A DNA stretch of 64,000 bases from Gillisella vitis (GTDB taxonomy: Bacteria; Pseudomonadota; Alphaproteobacteria; Rhizobiales; Rhizobiaceae): NCBI RefSeq assembly GCF_021559775.1, contig NZ_CP056047.1, forward strand, positions 1,054,001 to 1,118,000. Direction: 5' to 3'. The translations under genes and the position numbers were made by a program. Each line of letters begins with the position of its first letter. Position 1 is the stretch's first letter. The notes below the pieces were generated by a model, which worked only from the letters and a program-made list of their open reading frames with translations, was not told where the DNA came from and searched no databases. Shown in pieces: positions 54,640 to 63,943 of this stretch.

Positions 54640-55029
54640 ATGGCCAAGGAAGCCACACGCGTTCGCCGTAGAGAGCGCAAAAATATTTCGTCGGGTGTTG
54701 CGCACGTCAACTCGACATTCAACAACACGATGATCACCATCACTGACGCGCAGGGCAATGCGATTGCCTGGTCGTCCGCTGGTGCCAAGGGCTTCAAGGG
54801 TTCGCGTAAGTCGACCCCGTTTGCCGCTCAGATCGCTGCTGAAGATTGCGCCAAGAAGGCTCAGGAACACGGCATGAAGTCGCTGGAAGTCGAAGTTTGC
54901 GGTCCGGGTTCTGGCCGTGAATCGGCTCTGCGCGCTTTGCAGGCTGCGGGCTTCATGATCACCTCGATCCGCGATGTGACCCCGATCCCGCACAATGGCT
55001 GCCGTCCTCGCAAGAAGCGCCGCGTCTGA
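54640..55029 (+). CDS. rpsK: 30S ribosomal protein S11
   Basis: 129 residues on the 30S platform. [20 protein letters not shown] and the C-terminal [16 protein letters not shown] are diagnostic. Complete. Confidence 0.97.
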   Translation: MAKEATRVRRRERKNISSGVAHVNSTFNNTMITITDAQGNAIAWSSAGAKGFKGSRKSTPFAAQIAAEDCAKKAQEHGMKSLEVEVCGPGSGRESALRALQAAGFMITSIRDVTPIPHNGCRPRKKRRV

Positions 55030-55128
55030 TCATTCTTCGTCCGGCCGGGATATGCGCACATGCGGTCCCGGTTCTTCTCATGCTCGGTCGTCACGATTGA
55101 ATAGTGGCGACGAACGGAAGGTAAACAT

Positions 55129-56139
55129 ATGATTCAGAAGAATTGGCAGGAACTGATCAAGCCGAACAAGGTTGAGTTCTCCTCCAGCGGTCGCACCAAG
55201 GCCACCCTGGTTGCCGAACCGCTTGAGCGGGGCTTCGGTCTGACGCTCGGCAACGCGCTTCGTCGCGTTTTGCTGTCGTCGCTGCGTGGTGCTGCCGTGA
55301 CGGCAGTTCAAATCGACGGCGTTCTGCATGAATTCTCGTCGATCCCAGGTGTTCGCGAAGATGTCACCGACATCGTTTTGAACATCAAGGAAATTGCCAT
55401 CAAGATGGACGGCGACGATGCCAAGCGCATGGTCGTCCGCAAGCAGGGTCCAGGCGTCGTGACCGCTGGAGATATCCAGACGGTTGGCGATATCGAGATC
55501 CTCAATCCGAACCATGTCATCTGCACGCTGGATGAAGGTGCGGAAATCCGGATGGAATTCACGGTCAACAACGGTAAGGGCTATGTCCCCGCCGATCGTA
55601 ACCGCGCAGAAGATGCACCGATTGGGCTTATCCCGGTCGACAGCCTCTATTCGCCGGTCAAGAAAGTGTCCTACAAGGTGGAAAACACCCGCGAAGGCCA
55701 GGTTCTTGACTACGACAAGCTGACCATGACGATCGAGACTGATGGGTCTGTTTCGGGTGAAGATGCGGTGGCTTTCGCTGCCCGTATTCTCCAGGATCAG
55801 CTGTCTGTCTTCGTCAACTTCGATGAGCCGCAGCGTGAAGCTGAAGAAGAAGCCGTTACCGAACTGGCTTTCAACCCGGCTCTCTTGAAGAAGGTCGACG
55901 AACTCGAGCTTTCGGTTCGTTCGGCCAACTGCCTGAAGAACGACAATATCGTATATATTGGCGATCTGATCCAGAAGACCGAAGCCGAAATGCTGCGCAC
56001 ACCGAATTTTGGCCGCAAATCGCTGAACGAGATCAAGGAAGTTTTGGCTTCCATGGGCCTGCATCTGGGTATGGAAGTTCCTGCCTGGCCGCCGGAAAAC
56101 ATCGAAGATCTCGCCAAGCGCTACGAAGACCAATATTAA
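55129..56139 (+). CDS. rpoA: DNA-directed RNA polymerase subunit alpha
   Basis: 336 residues: the N-terminal dimerisation domain ([20 protein letters not shown] about 28-47) and a C-terminal domain that contacts UP elements and activators. [13 protein letters not shown] contains the Arg equivalent to E. coli Arg265. The tail [16 protein letters not shown] is longer than in E. coli, as usual for alphaproteobacteria. Confidence 0.98.
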   Translation: MIQKNWQELIKPNKVEFSSSGRTKATLVAEPLERGFGLTLGNALRRVLLSSLRGAAVTAVQIDGVLHEFSSIPGVREDVTDIVLNIKEIAIKMDGDDAKRMVVRKQGPGVVTAGDIQTVGDIEILNPNHVICTLDEGAEIRMEFTVNNGKGYVPADRNRAEDAPIGLIPVDSLYSPVKKVSYKVENTREGQVLDYDKLTMTIETDGSVSGEDAVAFAARILQDQLSVFVNFDEPQREAEEEAVTELAFNPALLKKVDELELSVRSANCLKNDNIVYIGDLIQKTEAEMLRTPNFGRKSLNEIKEVLASMGLHLGMEVPAWPPENIEDLAKRYEDQY

Positions 56140-56258
56140 TCTTAGATAAGGCAGGTTGAACTCTGCCTTTCCAGTCAAACTGCGGATCTTGATCCGTATG
56201 TGTCAGGAAACGGCAGGGCCGCAACAAGCGCGGGAACCTGCATTGAAGGAGAATAGCC

Positions 56259-56684
56259 ATGCGCCATCAGAAAGCCGGCCGCAAGCTGAACCGTACCGCG
56301 AGCCACCGTAAGGCAATGTTTGCCAATATGGCGGCTTCGCTCATCACCCATGAGCAAATTGTTACCACCCTGCCTAAGGCGAAGGAAATTCGCCCGATCG
56401 TCGAACGGCTTGTCACACTCGGCAAGCGTGGCGACCTGCACGCTCGTCGTCAGGCCATTTCGCAGATCAAGGATCAGGATGCTGTTCGCAAGCTGTTCGA
56501 TGCGATTGCGACCCGTTACGCCAGCCGTAACGGCGGCTACCTTCGCATCATGAAGGCTGGCTTCCGTCAGGGCGACAACGCTCCTCTGGCCGTTATCGAG
56601 TTCGTTGAGCGCGATGTCGACGCCAAGGGTGCAGCTGACAAGGCTCGCGTTGCCGCAGAAGCAGAAACCGCTGAAGCAGCATAA
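56259..56684 (+). CDS. rplQ: 50S ribosomal protein L17
   Basis: 141 residues. [20 protein letters not shown] start and [20 protein letters not shown] are diagnostic. The C-terminus has an Ala/Glu-rich extension. Last gene of the alpha cluster, followed by a strong terminator. Confidence 0.97.
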   Translation: MRHQKAGRKLNRTASHRKAMFANMAASLITHEQIVTTLPKAKEIRPIVERLVTLGKRGDLHARRQAISQIKDQDAVRKLFDAIATRYASRNGGYLRIMKAGFRQGDNAPLAVIEFVERDVDAKGAADKARVAAEAETAEAA

Positions 56685-56714
56685 GCCATAAGCGACGTTA
56701 AGTCGTTTGTTTCA

Positions 56715-56744
56715 GGGCCGGATGGGAAACCATCCGGCCCTTTT
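56715..56744 (+). terminator. Intrinsic terminator of the alpha operon
   Basis: An 11-bp perfect stem (56715-56725 with 56730-56740), GAAA loop, TTTT tail. It ends the long ribosomal protein cluster. Confidence 0.92.
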
Positions 56745-56933
56745 CCGTTTTCTGGCTCACTGCTCCAAGTCTTTCCGGGAGAGTTGTGTTTAGGCGTCGC
56801 GCCGTTGTTGGTTAATGTTCAGGATCGCCTATGCCTCTGGTCTATGGTTTTGACCTGAAATTCTGTCCGGGCTAAGAAGGAGATCTCCCTCCCTGCAATG
56901 CTGCCATTGCCCTTCGACAAAGAGACCTATCCC

Positions 56934-57992
56934 ATGATGCCAAGATTGCCTGCATTCGCCACTGCGATGATTGTCACGGCCTTGACGGTGGCGTCCAGCG
57001 CCATTGTCAGTCAAGCCGCGTCGTCGGCTTCCAGCCGGGGAGTGAAAACAATCGCTCCAAAAGTTCTTGTTATCACGATGTTTGGCGAAGAGACCAAGCC
57101 TTGGCTGGCGGGGCGCAAGCTGACGACGAAAGTTAAAGTGCCAGGCCTGTCGAAAGAGTATCCTGAGGTCGCCTGCGATCGTCAGGGCCTCTGCGTGATG
57201 ACCACGGCAATGGGCTATGCCAATGCGGCGAGTTCGACCATGGCGGTGTCGTTCGACCGTCGGTTTGACCTTCGCAACACCTATGTGTTGATTGCAGGAA
57301 TTGCGGGCGTCAATCCGAAGGAAGGAACTCTGGGATCTGCGCTCTGGGCCAGATATGTGGTGGATGGCGGATTGCGGCATGATATCGATGCCCGCCAGAT
57401 CGACAAGGACTGGCCAGACGGGCAGGTGCCGCTGGGTGCGGCAAGTCCGGCCGCCAAACCAACCTGGGCAGCGGGGACGGAGGTCTACGCGCTGAACGAG
57501 GCGCTGGTCCAAAAGGCCGTGGCGCTGACTGGATCCGTCGAACTGATGGACAGCGATGCCGCCAAGACTTATCGCGCCGCCTATGCCGCGCCGGCAGCCA
57601 AGGCTGCCCCGTCTGTGAAGATTTGCGACACGGTCTCAGGCGATACCTATTGGCATGGGGCAAAGGATGCTGAAGCCACAGAACGGTTTGCCGCATTGGT
57701 CACCGATGGGAAAGCCCATTACTGCACCACCCAGATGGAGGATAATGCGACGCTCACAGCTTTGAAGCGCGCGTCGGAGGCCAGGCGTCTCGATTTCAAC
57801 CGTATTCTGGTGTTGCGCACGGCTTCCAATTTTGACCGTGAGCCGTTTGGCCGCACTGCGATCGAATCGCTGACGTCGAAGTCCGGCGGCTTCATGCCAT
57901 CAGTCACAAATGCTTATAGGGTTGGGAGTCGGTTCGCCGATGCCGTTATCGCGGACTGGAAAACGTGGAAGGAAGGGGAGGGTTGGAAATAG
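56934..57992 (+). CDS. Periplasmic NUP-family protein (annotated in the family as purine nucleoside permease)
   Basis: 352 residues starting at the tandem ATGs 56934/56937, with a signal peptide (about 1-28, cleavage near VSQA). It matches the NUP family first described from Candida as a purine nucleoside permease. VLVITMFGEETKPW, LIAGIAGVNP, the VDGGL turn and the CDTVSGDTYWHG motif are typical. The protein has no multi-span membrane region, and its fold features resemble nucleoside phosphorylases. A periplasmic nucleoside-binding or -cleaving role is therefore more plausible than a permease. An earlier ATG at 56898 is possible but badly spaced from its AAGGAG. Confidence 0.75.
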   Translation: MMPRLPAFATAMIVTALTVASSAIVSQAASSASSRGVKTIAPKVLVITMFGEETKPWLAGRKLTTKVKVPGLSKEYPEVACDRQGLCVMTTAMGYANAASSTMAVSFDRRFDLRNTYVLIAGIAGVNPKEGTLGSALWARYVVDGGLRHDIDARQIDKDWPDGQVPLGAASPAAKPTWAAGTEVYALNEALVQKAVALTGSVELMDSDAAKTYRAAYAAPAAKAAPSVKICDTVSGDTYWHGAKDAEATERFAALVTDGKAHYCTTQMEDNATLTALKRASEARRLDFNRILVLRTASNFDREPFGRTAIESLTSKSGGFMPSVTNAYRVGSRFADAVIADWKTWKEGEGWK

Positions 57993-58024
57993 ACCATACA
58001 GCGAGTGTCGTGAGTGCCCTATAC

Positions 58025-58056
58025 CAAGGCGAATATGCTAACGCATGTTCGCCTTG
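58025..58056 (+). terminator. Hairpin downstream of NUP gene
   Basis: CAAGGCGAA (58025-58033) with TTCGCCTTG (58048-58056), continued inward by ATGC/GCAT past one mismatch. No T-run. Probable end of the NUP transcript. Confidence 0.55.
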
Positions 58057-58109
58057 AAGAGATTGTAAATATCTCCAATGCATCGGAGACTTGTGTTATT
58101 TGCAAAAGG

Positions 58110-58144
58110 AATACGAAGAGTCATTTTTAATGACTCTTCGTATT
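58110..58144 (+). repeat. 16-bp perfect inverted repeat
   Basis: AATACGAAGAGTCATT (58110-58125) and its exact complement (58129-58144) with a TTT loop. No T-run directly after it. Function unknown; it could be an RNA hairpin or a protein-binding palindrome. Confidence 0.8.
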
Positions 58145-58390
58145 ATGCGTTTTATGGTTTTATTAAAAAAATAAGCCATTAAGGACGTCAGCCCCTAACC
58201 GAAATGTGGCATCCAAGTGGATACTGGTGCCGAGTCGCCTTGCGGTGCGTGTGTCGGGCGGTTTGTCTTGCTGGAGATATCTTCGCGAAACATTCTGCGC
58301 ACTCACCTGTTGTGAGGCATTTGTTTCGCAACGTTAGAAAATTCAGTTCAAGTCTGTCGTTTTAATTGGGAAATTTCAGGCCAATAGCCG

Positions 58391-58903
58391 ATGTCGCGGA
58401 TCGTCATTCTCGGTAATGCTGGTGGTGGAAAATCTACTCTCGCTCGCAAGCTTGGCGAGAAGCGAGGTTTACCGCATGTCGAAATCGACCGCTTTCTTTG
58501 GCAAGAAGGTTGGATTCTAACCCCGCCTGACGTCTATGCACTCAAGCATGAGAAAATTATTTCTGAAGATGCCTGGGTGATCGACGGGCTAGGCAGCCTG
58601 GACTCAATCCCGTCCCGCGTTGCGCGGGCAACGGAAATCATCCTCATCGACATGGCGTTATGGATGCATTTCTGGCTTGCGGCAGAACGGCAGATGGCAT
58701 GGATGGCTGGGAAACTCGAACATGCCCCAGGCGGTTTTTCTGCTATGCCACCCACGCGAGAGCTTTTCCATACGATTTGGGATGTCGATCAGGGATGGAT
58801 GCCGACAATTCGAGAGCTTTGCGCTGAGGCTAAACTCCAAGGCAAACCGCTGGTGCAGCTCAGCAGCTTAGACGAGCTGAATGCATTCGCAAATGATATC
58901 TGA
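58391..58903 (+). CDS. P-loop NTPase, adenylate kinase/FlaR-like
   Basis: 170 residues. The Walker A motif GNAGGGKST (8-16) at the very N-terminus, then LPHVEIDRFLWQEGW and WVIDGLGSL (Walker B-like), fit the small family often annotated as DNA topology modulation protein FlaR or adenylate kinase-like. These are probably nucleotide or small-molecule kinases. No signal peptide. It is isolated, with about 400 nt of AT-rich sequence before it. Substrate unknown. Confidence 0.75.
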   Translation: MSRIVILGNAGGGKSTLARKLGEKRGLPHVEIDRFLWQEGWILTPPDVYALKHEKIISEDAWVIDGLGSLDSIPSRVARATEIILIDMALWMHFWLAAERQMAWMAGKLEHAPGGFSAMPPTRELFHTIWDVDQGWMPTIRELCAEAKLQGKPLVQLSSLDELNAFANDI

Positions 58904-59051
58904 TCCGGATGCGTCGCGATTTACGCGGAATCCCTGCCTGGGTTTCGCGAGAGATATTGGAGGCAGAAAGTATTCCACATTTAAGTTAGGGCTGGAGCAA
59001 GGGCGCGGCGTGTTTTTCGAGCCTTGTATGTCGGTCTTCGGAATCGGCATA

Positions 59052-59086
59052 AAGCCTGTCGGGTTCAATCTAAACCTGACAGGCTT
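59052..59086. terminator. Convergent hairpin between the P-loop gene and the cysK operon
   Basis: A 14-bp stem with one G-T pair (59052-59065 with 59073-59086), seven-base loop. It lies between convergent genes and can serve both strands; T-runs are short on either side. Confidence 0.65.
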
Positions 59087-59115
59087 GAAGACGAATTGAC
59101 CGGCGTCACAGCCGA

Positions 59116-60549
59116 TCACTGAATGTTGTAATCCCGCTTCAAAATGTCCAGCAAACTGGATTCGGAGGGTGGCTCCACCAACTCGTTCCACGTTTCAACC
59201 GGTGAAAAGCCGAATTGCTGGTAGAGTTGCAGGGCGCGGGGATGGTCGAGTGTATTTGTCATTACCGAGATTTTGGTTGGTGCGGTCGACCAGGCGGCAT
59301 AGAGGGCCTGAAGCAGGAACCATTTGCCGATTCCAAGTCCCAGTGCATGTTCGAACAGGCCGAAATAGGACAGCTCGACGGTATTGTCCGGTTGCTGGGT
59401 CAGCTCGAAGAAGCCCGCTGGGGCGCCATTGACGTAAAGCACACAGATTGACACATCCGGGCTATGGATGGTCGCCTTCAGCTCGGCATCGCTCATCTGC
59501 AGGCGCTTGTACCAGTGCCAGCGGGAGCCGACCTGCCGATAGAGGAAGCGGTAATAGGGTAGGGGCATTTCAGTGGCGCGGATGATTGCCGTCTGGATAT
59601 TGATCGGCACTGGCAAGCTGGATTTCGGGGGCGCGGTCATTTCCAGCTTGGTGACATGGGCGGTTAGAAGCGTGGGTAACTCGCCTTCAATCGCATCTGC
59701 TGGTCCGGTTACCACCGGAGTATCCTTGCGAGAGCCCCATTCTGACCAGGAGCCGTCATAGAGCGTATTGTCGTGATGGCCGAGCGATTGTAGCGCCAGC
59801 GTCACTGCTGCAGCCGTAACCCCGGAGCCGCAGCTGGTAACGATCGGGCGTGTCAGGTCAATGCCCGCCTCGGTAAAAATCGCCCGTAGCGCGGAGAGAT
59901 CTTTTAATCGCCCATTCTCGCTCAAAATCGATGCAGGCACAGACCGTGCCCCCGGCATATGGCCGGAGCGTATTCCGGCCCGTGGTTCGGCATCCTGACC
60001 GGTGAAGCGGCCTGCGGGGCGCGCGTCTGCCACCTGCTTCAAGCCCTCATCGACAATGGTGCGCATCTCGGCGAAGGATGTTACCTGGGCTTCGCTGAAC
60101 GTTGCGTTGAAAATGGCGGGCGCAGGCTCGGGCAAGTCGACTTCCAAAGGCAGGCCCTGTTGCTTCCAGCCATCCAGACCGCCATCGAGAACAAACACAT
60201 CGCGCGCACCCATCACACGCAGCATCCACCAGACGCGCGGTGCGGAATAAACTCCGGGGCCGTCATAGACAACAATAGTATCCGTGTCGGCAATGCCGAG
60301 CTTGCCAACGGCCTCGGAAAATCTCTCTGGCGAGGGCAATGTGTGGGGCAAGGAGGAGGAATGATCTGCGATTTGGTCTTGATCGAAAAACACAGCGCCA
60401 GGAATGTGACCACTGGCATATTCATCTGCCGCATTACGGTTGTGAACTGGCAAATACACCGATGCATCGACGACCTTGAATTGAGGTGCGCCCAATTGCT
60501 TCTGTACCCACTCGGCCGATACGACGAAACGGCTTTTCTCCGCAGACAT
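59116..60549 (-). CDS. Sulfurtransferase (tandem rhodanese, SseA-like) fused to a GNAT acetyltransferase
   Basis: 477 residues. The first half is a complete 3-mercaptopyruvate sulfurtransferase-type pair of rhodanese domains: an inactive N-terminal one (VVDASVYLP, SGHIPGAVFFD, VYDGPG without Cys) and a catalytic one with CGSGVTA (Cys240) and YDGSWSEWGSR. After a linker (about 282-310) comes an acetyltransferase domain (about 315-460). It has LSYFGLFEHALGLGIGKW as the acetyl-CoA site and HPRALQLYQQFGF at its end. The start at 60549 has GGAGAG upstream; a start four codons earlier lacks one. Third gene of a cysK-alaX-sulfurtransferase operon, 17 nt after alaX. Substrates of either half are not determinable. 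Confidence 0.85.
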   Translation of the reverse strand: MSAEKSRFVVSAEWVQKQLGAPQFKVVDASVYLPVHNRNAADEYASGHIPGAVFFDQDQIADHSSSLPHTLPSPERFSEAVGKLGIADTDTIVVYDGPGVYSAPRVWWMLRVMGARDVFVLDGGLDGWKQQGLPLEVDLPEPAPAIFNATFSEAQVTSFAEMRTIVDEGLKQVADARPAGRFTGQDAEPRAGIRSGHMPGARSVPASILSENGRLKDLSALRAIFTEAGIDLTRPIVTSCGSGVTAAAVTLALQSLGHHDNTLYDGSWSEWGSRKDTPVVTGPADAIEGELPTLLTAHVTKLEMTAPPKSSLPVPINIQTAIIRATEMPLPYYRFLYRQVGSRWHWYKRLQMSDAELKATIHSPDVSICVLYVNGAPAGFFELTQQPDNTVELSYFGLFEHALGLGIGKWFLLQALYAAWSTAPTKISVMTNTLDHPRALQLYQQFGFSPVETWNELVEPPSESSLLDILKRDYNIQ

Positions 60550-60566
60550 GCTTCTCTCCATGCTTG

Positions 60567-61304
60567 TCAGGCAGAGGGTTCCAGCGTACCGAAGCGAATA
60601 CGGAAGCGCCGGTTCTCCTTGCCCTTTTTCTCGATCTTGGCGATGTGAATCGCACCGACCTCCTGGGTCTCGGAAACATGTGTGCCGCCGCAGGGCTGGC
60701 TGTCAACGGATGAATTCTCTCCGATGCAAACAAGGCTAACGCGACCCAAACCCATCGGTGGGCGCACATTCTTGGATTTGACGATATCCGGATTGGCTGC
60801 CAGTTGCGCGTCGGTGATCCATTCCAGGTAAACCGGATGGTTTTCCTCCACCAACCGCATCAGATCCGCCGTCACCGTTTCGCGGTCGATGGCGTCGCTC
60901 ATGTCGAAATCCACCCGGCTTTCATCCTCGCCGACCGCAGCACCGGTAATGGGAAACGGGCAGACCACCGACAGCAGATGGCAGGCGGTATGCATCCGCA
61001 TCAGTTTGTAGCGGCGTGGCCAATCCACATGCAGGACCAGTTTTTCGCCAATGTCAGGACTTGGCTGGCCCTCCAGCGGCTGGTGCAGAATGATAGTCTT
61101 GTCCGGGCCGTGGCGCGTCAGGCCAAGTTGAATGGTCGAGCCATCGGCCCGTTCCAGAAATCCGGTATCGCCCGGCTGGCCGCCGGATGTGGCGTAAAAA
61201 CAGGTCTGGTCAAGCTCAATTGAGCCGTCGTCATGCACGGTTGTCACCACCGCCTCTGCCGTCGAAAGGTAAAAGTCGTCACGAAACAGAGGCAATGTTG
61301 GCAT
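60567..61304 (-). CDS. Alanyl-tRNA editing protein AlaX-like
   Basis: 245 residues homologous to the editing domain of alanyl-tRNA synthetase; such free proteins remove serine or glycine from mischarged tRNA-Ala. Zinc ligands are HTACH (His105, His109) and CGGTH (Cys205, His209). The FYATSGGQPGDTG motif (about 36-48) is the N-terminal beta-barrel of the longer AlaX forms. It starts 5 nt after the cysK stop, so it is co-transcribed. Specificity could be tRNA-Ala or another tRNA; context with cysteine genes invites caution. Confidence 0.85.
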   Translation of the reverse strand: MPTLPLFRDDFYLSTAEAVVTTVHDDGSIELDQTCFYATSGGQPGDTGFLERADGSTIQLGLTRHGPDKTIILHQPLEGQPSPDIGEKLVLHVDWPRRYKLMRMHTACHLLSVVCPFPITGAAVGEDESRVDFDMSDAIDRETVTADLMRLVEENHPVYLEWITDAQLAANPDIVKSKNVRPPMGLGRVSLVCIGENSSVDSQPCGGTHVSETQEVGAIHIAKIEKKGKENRRFRIRFGTLEPSA

Positions 61305-61309
61305 GGGGC

Positions 61310-62347
61310 TCAGACAGGTTCGAAGGGAATGGAAATGTCAGTTTTGCCGCCCAGCCATGTCGGCTGCGGCAGGCCCTTTTCTTTGAGGAAGGCCGGATTA
61401 TAGAGCTTCGACTGGTAGCGATTGCCATAATCGCACAGGATGGTCACGATGGTATGACCCGGCCCAAGATCGCGCGCCAGCCGGATGGCACCGGCAATAT
61501 TGATGCCGGAAGAGCCGCCAAGGCAGAGGCCTTCCTGTTCGACCAGATCGAAAATGATCGGCAGGGCTTCGCTGTCGGGGATGAGGTAAGAGAAATCAGG
61601 CGTAAATCCTTCCAGATTGGCGGTAATCCGGCCCTGGCCGATGCCTTCGCTGATTGAGGAACCAGAGGATTTCAATTCGCCATTCCGGTAGAATTCATAG
61701 AGCGCGGCTCCTTCGGGATCGGCAAGGCCGATTTTGACGCCAGGCTTCAGGTTTCGCAGTCCGATCCCCGTGCCTGCCAGCGTGCCACCGGAGCCGACCG
61801 CGCAGATGAAACCATCAACAGCACCGCCGGTATCCTCAAATATCTCCCGGGCTGTTGTCTCGATATGAGCGTCCCGATTGGCGGTATTGTCAAACTGATT
61901 GGCCCAGATCGCGCCGTTCGGTTCGGTTTTCGCCAGCTGGGCCGCAAGCCGTCCGGAAAGCTTCACATAATTATTCGGGTTCTTATAGGGAACGGCGGGA
62001 ACCTCGACCAGTTCGGCACCCAGTAGCCGCAATGCGTCCTTCTTTTCCTGGCTCTGGGTTTCCGGAATGACGATCACGGTGCGGTAGCCAAGCGCCTTGG
62101 CGACCAGGGTCAGTCCGATACCGGTATTACCGGCTGTACCCTCGACAATCACGCCGCCAGGCCGCAGCAATCCGCGCCGTTCGGCATCGCGGATAATGTA
62201 GAGCGCGGCACGGTCCTTGACGGACTGGCCGGGATTGAGAAACTCGGCCTTGCCCAAAATGGTGCAGCCGGTTGCCTGCGAAGCGGCTTTCAGCCGGATC
62301 AGCGGCGTGTTGCCGATGGCGTCTAGAACGGAGGGGTGGAATGCCAT
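61310..62347 (-). CDS. cysK: PLP-dependent cysteine synthase family protein
   Basis: 345 residues of the beta-substituting PLP family that makes cysteine from O-acetylserine and sulfide. PLP Lys44 lies in NPGQSVKDRAA. EGTAGNTGIGL binds the substrate carboxylate, VGSGGTLAGTGIGL the cofactor phosphate, and GGSSGINIAGA is near the C-terminus. The DYGNRYQSKLYNPAFL tail and the length resemble the CysK2-like variants more than E. coli CysK. First gene of the minus-strand operon with alaX (5 nt apart) and the sulfurtransferase fusion. Confidence 0.88.
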   Translation of the reverse strand: MAFHPSVLDAIGNTPLIRLKAASQATGCTILGKAEFLNPGQSVKDRAALYIIRDAERRGLLRPGGVIVEGTAGNTGIGLTLVAKALGYRTVIVIPETQSQEKKDALRLLGAELVEVPAVPYKNPNNYVKLSGRLAAQLAKTEPNGAIWANQFDNTANRDAHIETTAREIFEDTGGAVDGFICAVGSGGTLAGTGIGLRNLKPGVKIGLADPEGAALYEFYRNGELKSSGSSISEGIGQGRITANLEGFTPDFSYLIPDSEALPIIFDLVEQEGLCLGGSSGINIAGAIRLARDLGPGHTIVTILCDYGNRYQSKLYNPAFLKEKGLPQPTWLGGKTDISIPFEPV

Positions 62348-62491
62348 GAGCGCACTTTCTGTTTCCCGAACAATAGAAAGTGTGTTTTCGGTCTACAAGC
62401 CCTGCATGACAAGAAATGCAATTTCTTGCTGTGGCATCAACCCGGAAAACCTTGCCTCAGTATGTGGGTAAAGCGTCCGTGCACCTGTTAT

Positions 62492-63943
62492 TCAGTCCGG
62501 CGAGCCGGTTGATTTATAAGCCTCAAGGGCCACGGCTCTGGCTCTTTTGTGATCTACCAGTGGCGCTGGATAGGTTTTGCCAAGCATAATCCCCGCCTTT
62601 TCCAACAGGGGGGCGGGGGCTTCGAATGGGCGATGGATCAGGTTGTTTGGCAGTTTTGCCAGCTCTGGCACGAATTGGCGGATATAGTCGCCGTCCGGAT
62701 CGAATTTCTCACTCTGGGTGACCGGGTTGAAAATCCGGAAAAACGGTGAGGCATCGGCGCCGGAGCCAGCCACCCATTGCCAGCTGGCGGCGTTTGAGGC
62801 CGGATCGGCATCGACCAAGGTGTAACGAAACCAGGCTTCGCCTTCGCGCCAGTCGATCATCAGGTCCTTGATCAGAAAGGAAGCGACAATCATCCGCACA
62901 CGATTGTGCATGACACCATGTCGCCAAAGCTGGCGCATGCCTGCATCGACGATCGGATAGCCAGTCTGGCCCCGCTGCCAGGCAGATAGAAATGCCGCGT
63001 TCTTCTTCCAGGGGAAGTCATTGAAGCGGTCGTTCCAGTTCTGGCTGGCCAGATCGGCAAAGTGAAACAGCAGATGGTAGGAAAATTCCCGCCAGACCAG
63101 CTCTTTTCGAAAATGCACATAGTCGTCGGTGGACACATCATCGCCAAGGCCGATGGTTGCATGCCAGATACGCGCCGGAGAAATCTCCCCGAGCGCCAGA
63201 TGTGGCGACAGGCCGGATGTATGGGGTTGGGCGGGGAAATCCCGCTGCGTGCGGTAGCCTTTGAGGCCATGATCGATAAACTGGCTCAGTTTGTCCTGAG
63301 CGCCGGGCTCTCCCGGAGTCCAGATTTCCGAAAACTCCTTTGCCCAATCCGGCTTGGTCGGCAGCAGTTGCCAGTCTTCCAACCGGTCGCTATCCGGCCA
63401 ATGGGCAGGGTTGTGCAAGGTCCTGGGTCTCTCGACGGGCGGCGGTGGATCGCCCTGTTTTTCAAGAGCTCGCCAGAAGGGTGTGTAGACACGGAAAGGC
63501 CCGCCGCTCCCGGTTTTCACCTTCGACGGTTCATGCAGCAGGAAGCCGGCATGGCTAGTGGCTTCAAGCCCGTCGCTGCGCAGAGCGGCTTTCAGCTCCG
63601 CATCGATGGCCATGCCGGACGGATCGTAACGGCGATTCCAGTGGACGGCTTTGGCGCCGGTTTCCTCAATCAGATGGCGCAGGACCTGGCCCGGTGGGCC
63701 GTTGCGAAGAACCAATCGGCTGCCGTAGGATTGAAGTGACTGGTCGAGGCTGACGAGGGAGTGATGCAGCCACCAGGCCTGTGCCGGACCGAGGGGCCCG
63801 GTGTCCATCTCCTCGGGCTCAAGGATATAGAGGGGGATGATCGGGGCAGAGGTCTGCAATGCCGCCAGAAGCGCCCTGTTGTCATCGAGACGCAGATCCT
63901 TGCGGAACCACAGGATGGTTGGACTAGGGTGGGCATTTGGCAT
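62492..63943 (-). CDS. phrB: Deoxyribodipyrimidine photolyase
   Basis: 483 residues; uses light and FAD to split cyclobutane pyrimidine dimers. The N-terminal alpha/beta antenna domain opens ILWFRKDLRLDDNRAL. The FAD domain has WREFSYHLLFHF, DAGMRQLWRHGVMHNRVRM and SWQWVAGSGADASPFFRIFN, all typical of class I CPD photolyases. ATG at 63943 opens the antenna domain. 144 nt upstream of cysK on the same strand, so perhaps an independent unit. Confidence 0.95.
   Translation of the reverse strand: MPNAHPSPTILWFRKDLRLDDNRALLAALQTSAPIIPLYILEPEEMDTGPLGPAQAWWLHHSLVSLDQSLQSYGSRLVLRNGPPGQVLRHLIEETGAKAVHWNRRYDPSGMAIDAELKAALRSDGLEATSHAGFLLHEPSKVKTGSGGPFRVYTPFWRALEKQGDPPPPVERPRTLHNPAHWPDSDRLEDWQLLPTKPDWAKEFSEIWTPGEPGAQDKLSQFIDHGLKGYRTQRDFPAQPHTSGLSPHLALGEISPARIWHATIGLGDDVSTDDYVHFRKELVWREFSYHLLFHFADLASQNWNDRFNDFPWKKNAAFLSAWQRGQTGYPIVDAGMRQLWRHGVMHNRVRMIVASFLIKDLMIDWREGEAWFRYTLVDADPASNAASWQWVAGSGADASPFFRIFNPVTQSEKFDPDGDYIRQFVPELAKLPNNLIHRPFEAPAPLLEKAGIMLGKTYPAPLVDHKRARAVALEAYKSTGSPD

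Larger units (their letters stand above)
57993..58390. other. AT-rich intergenic region with two hairpins
   Basis: 398 bases between the NUP gene and the P-loop protein gene, visibly richer in A and T than the surroundings. It contains two inverted repeats, listed separately, and no credible gene. Confidence 0.5.
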
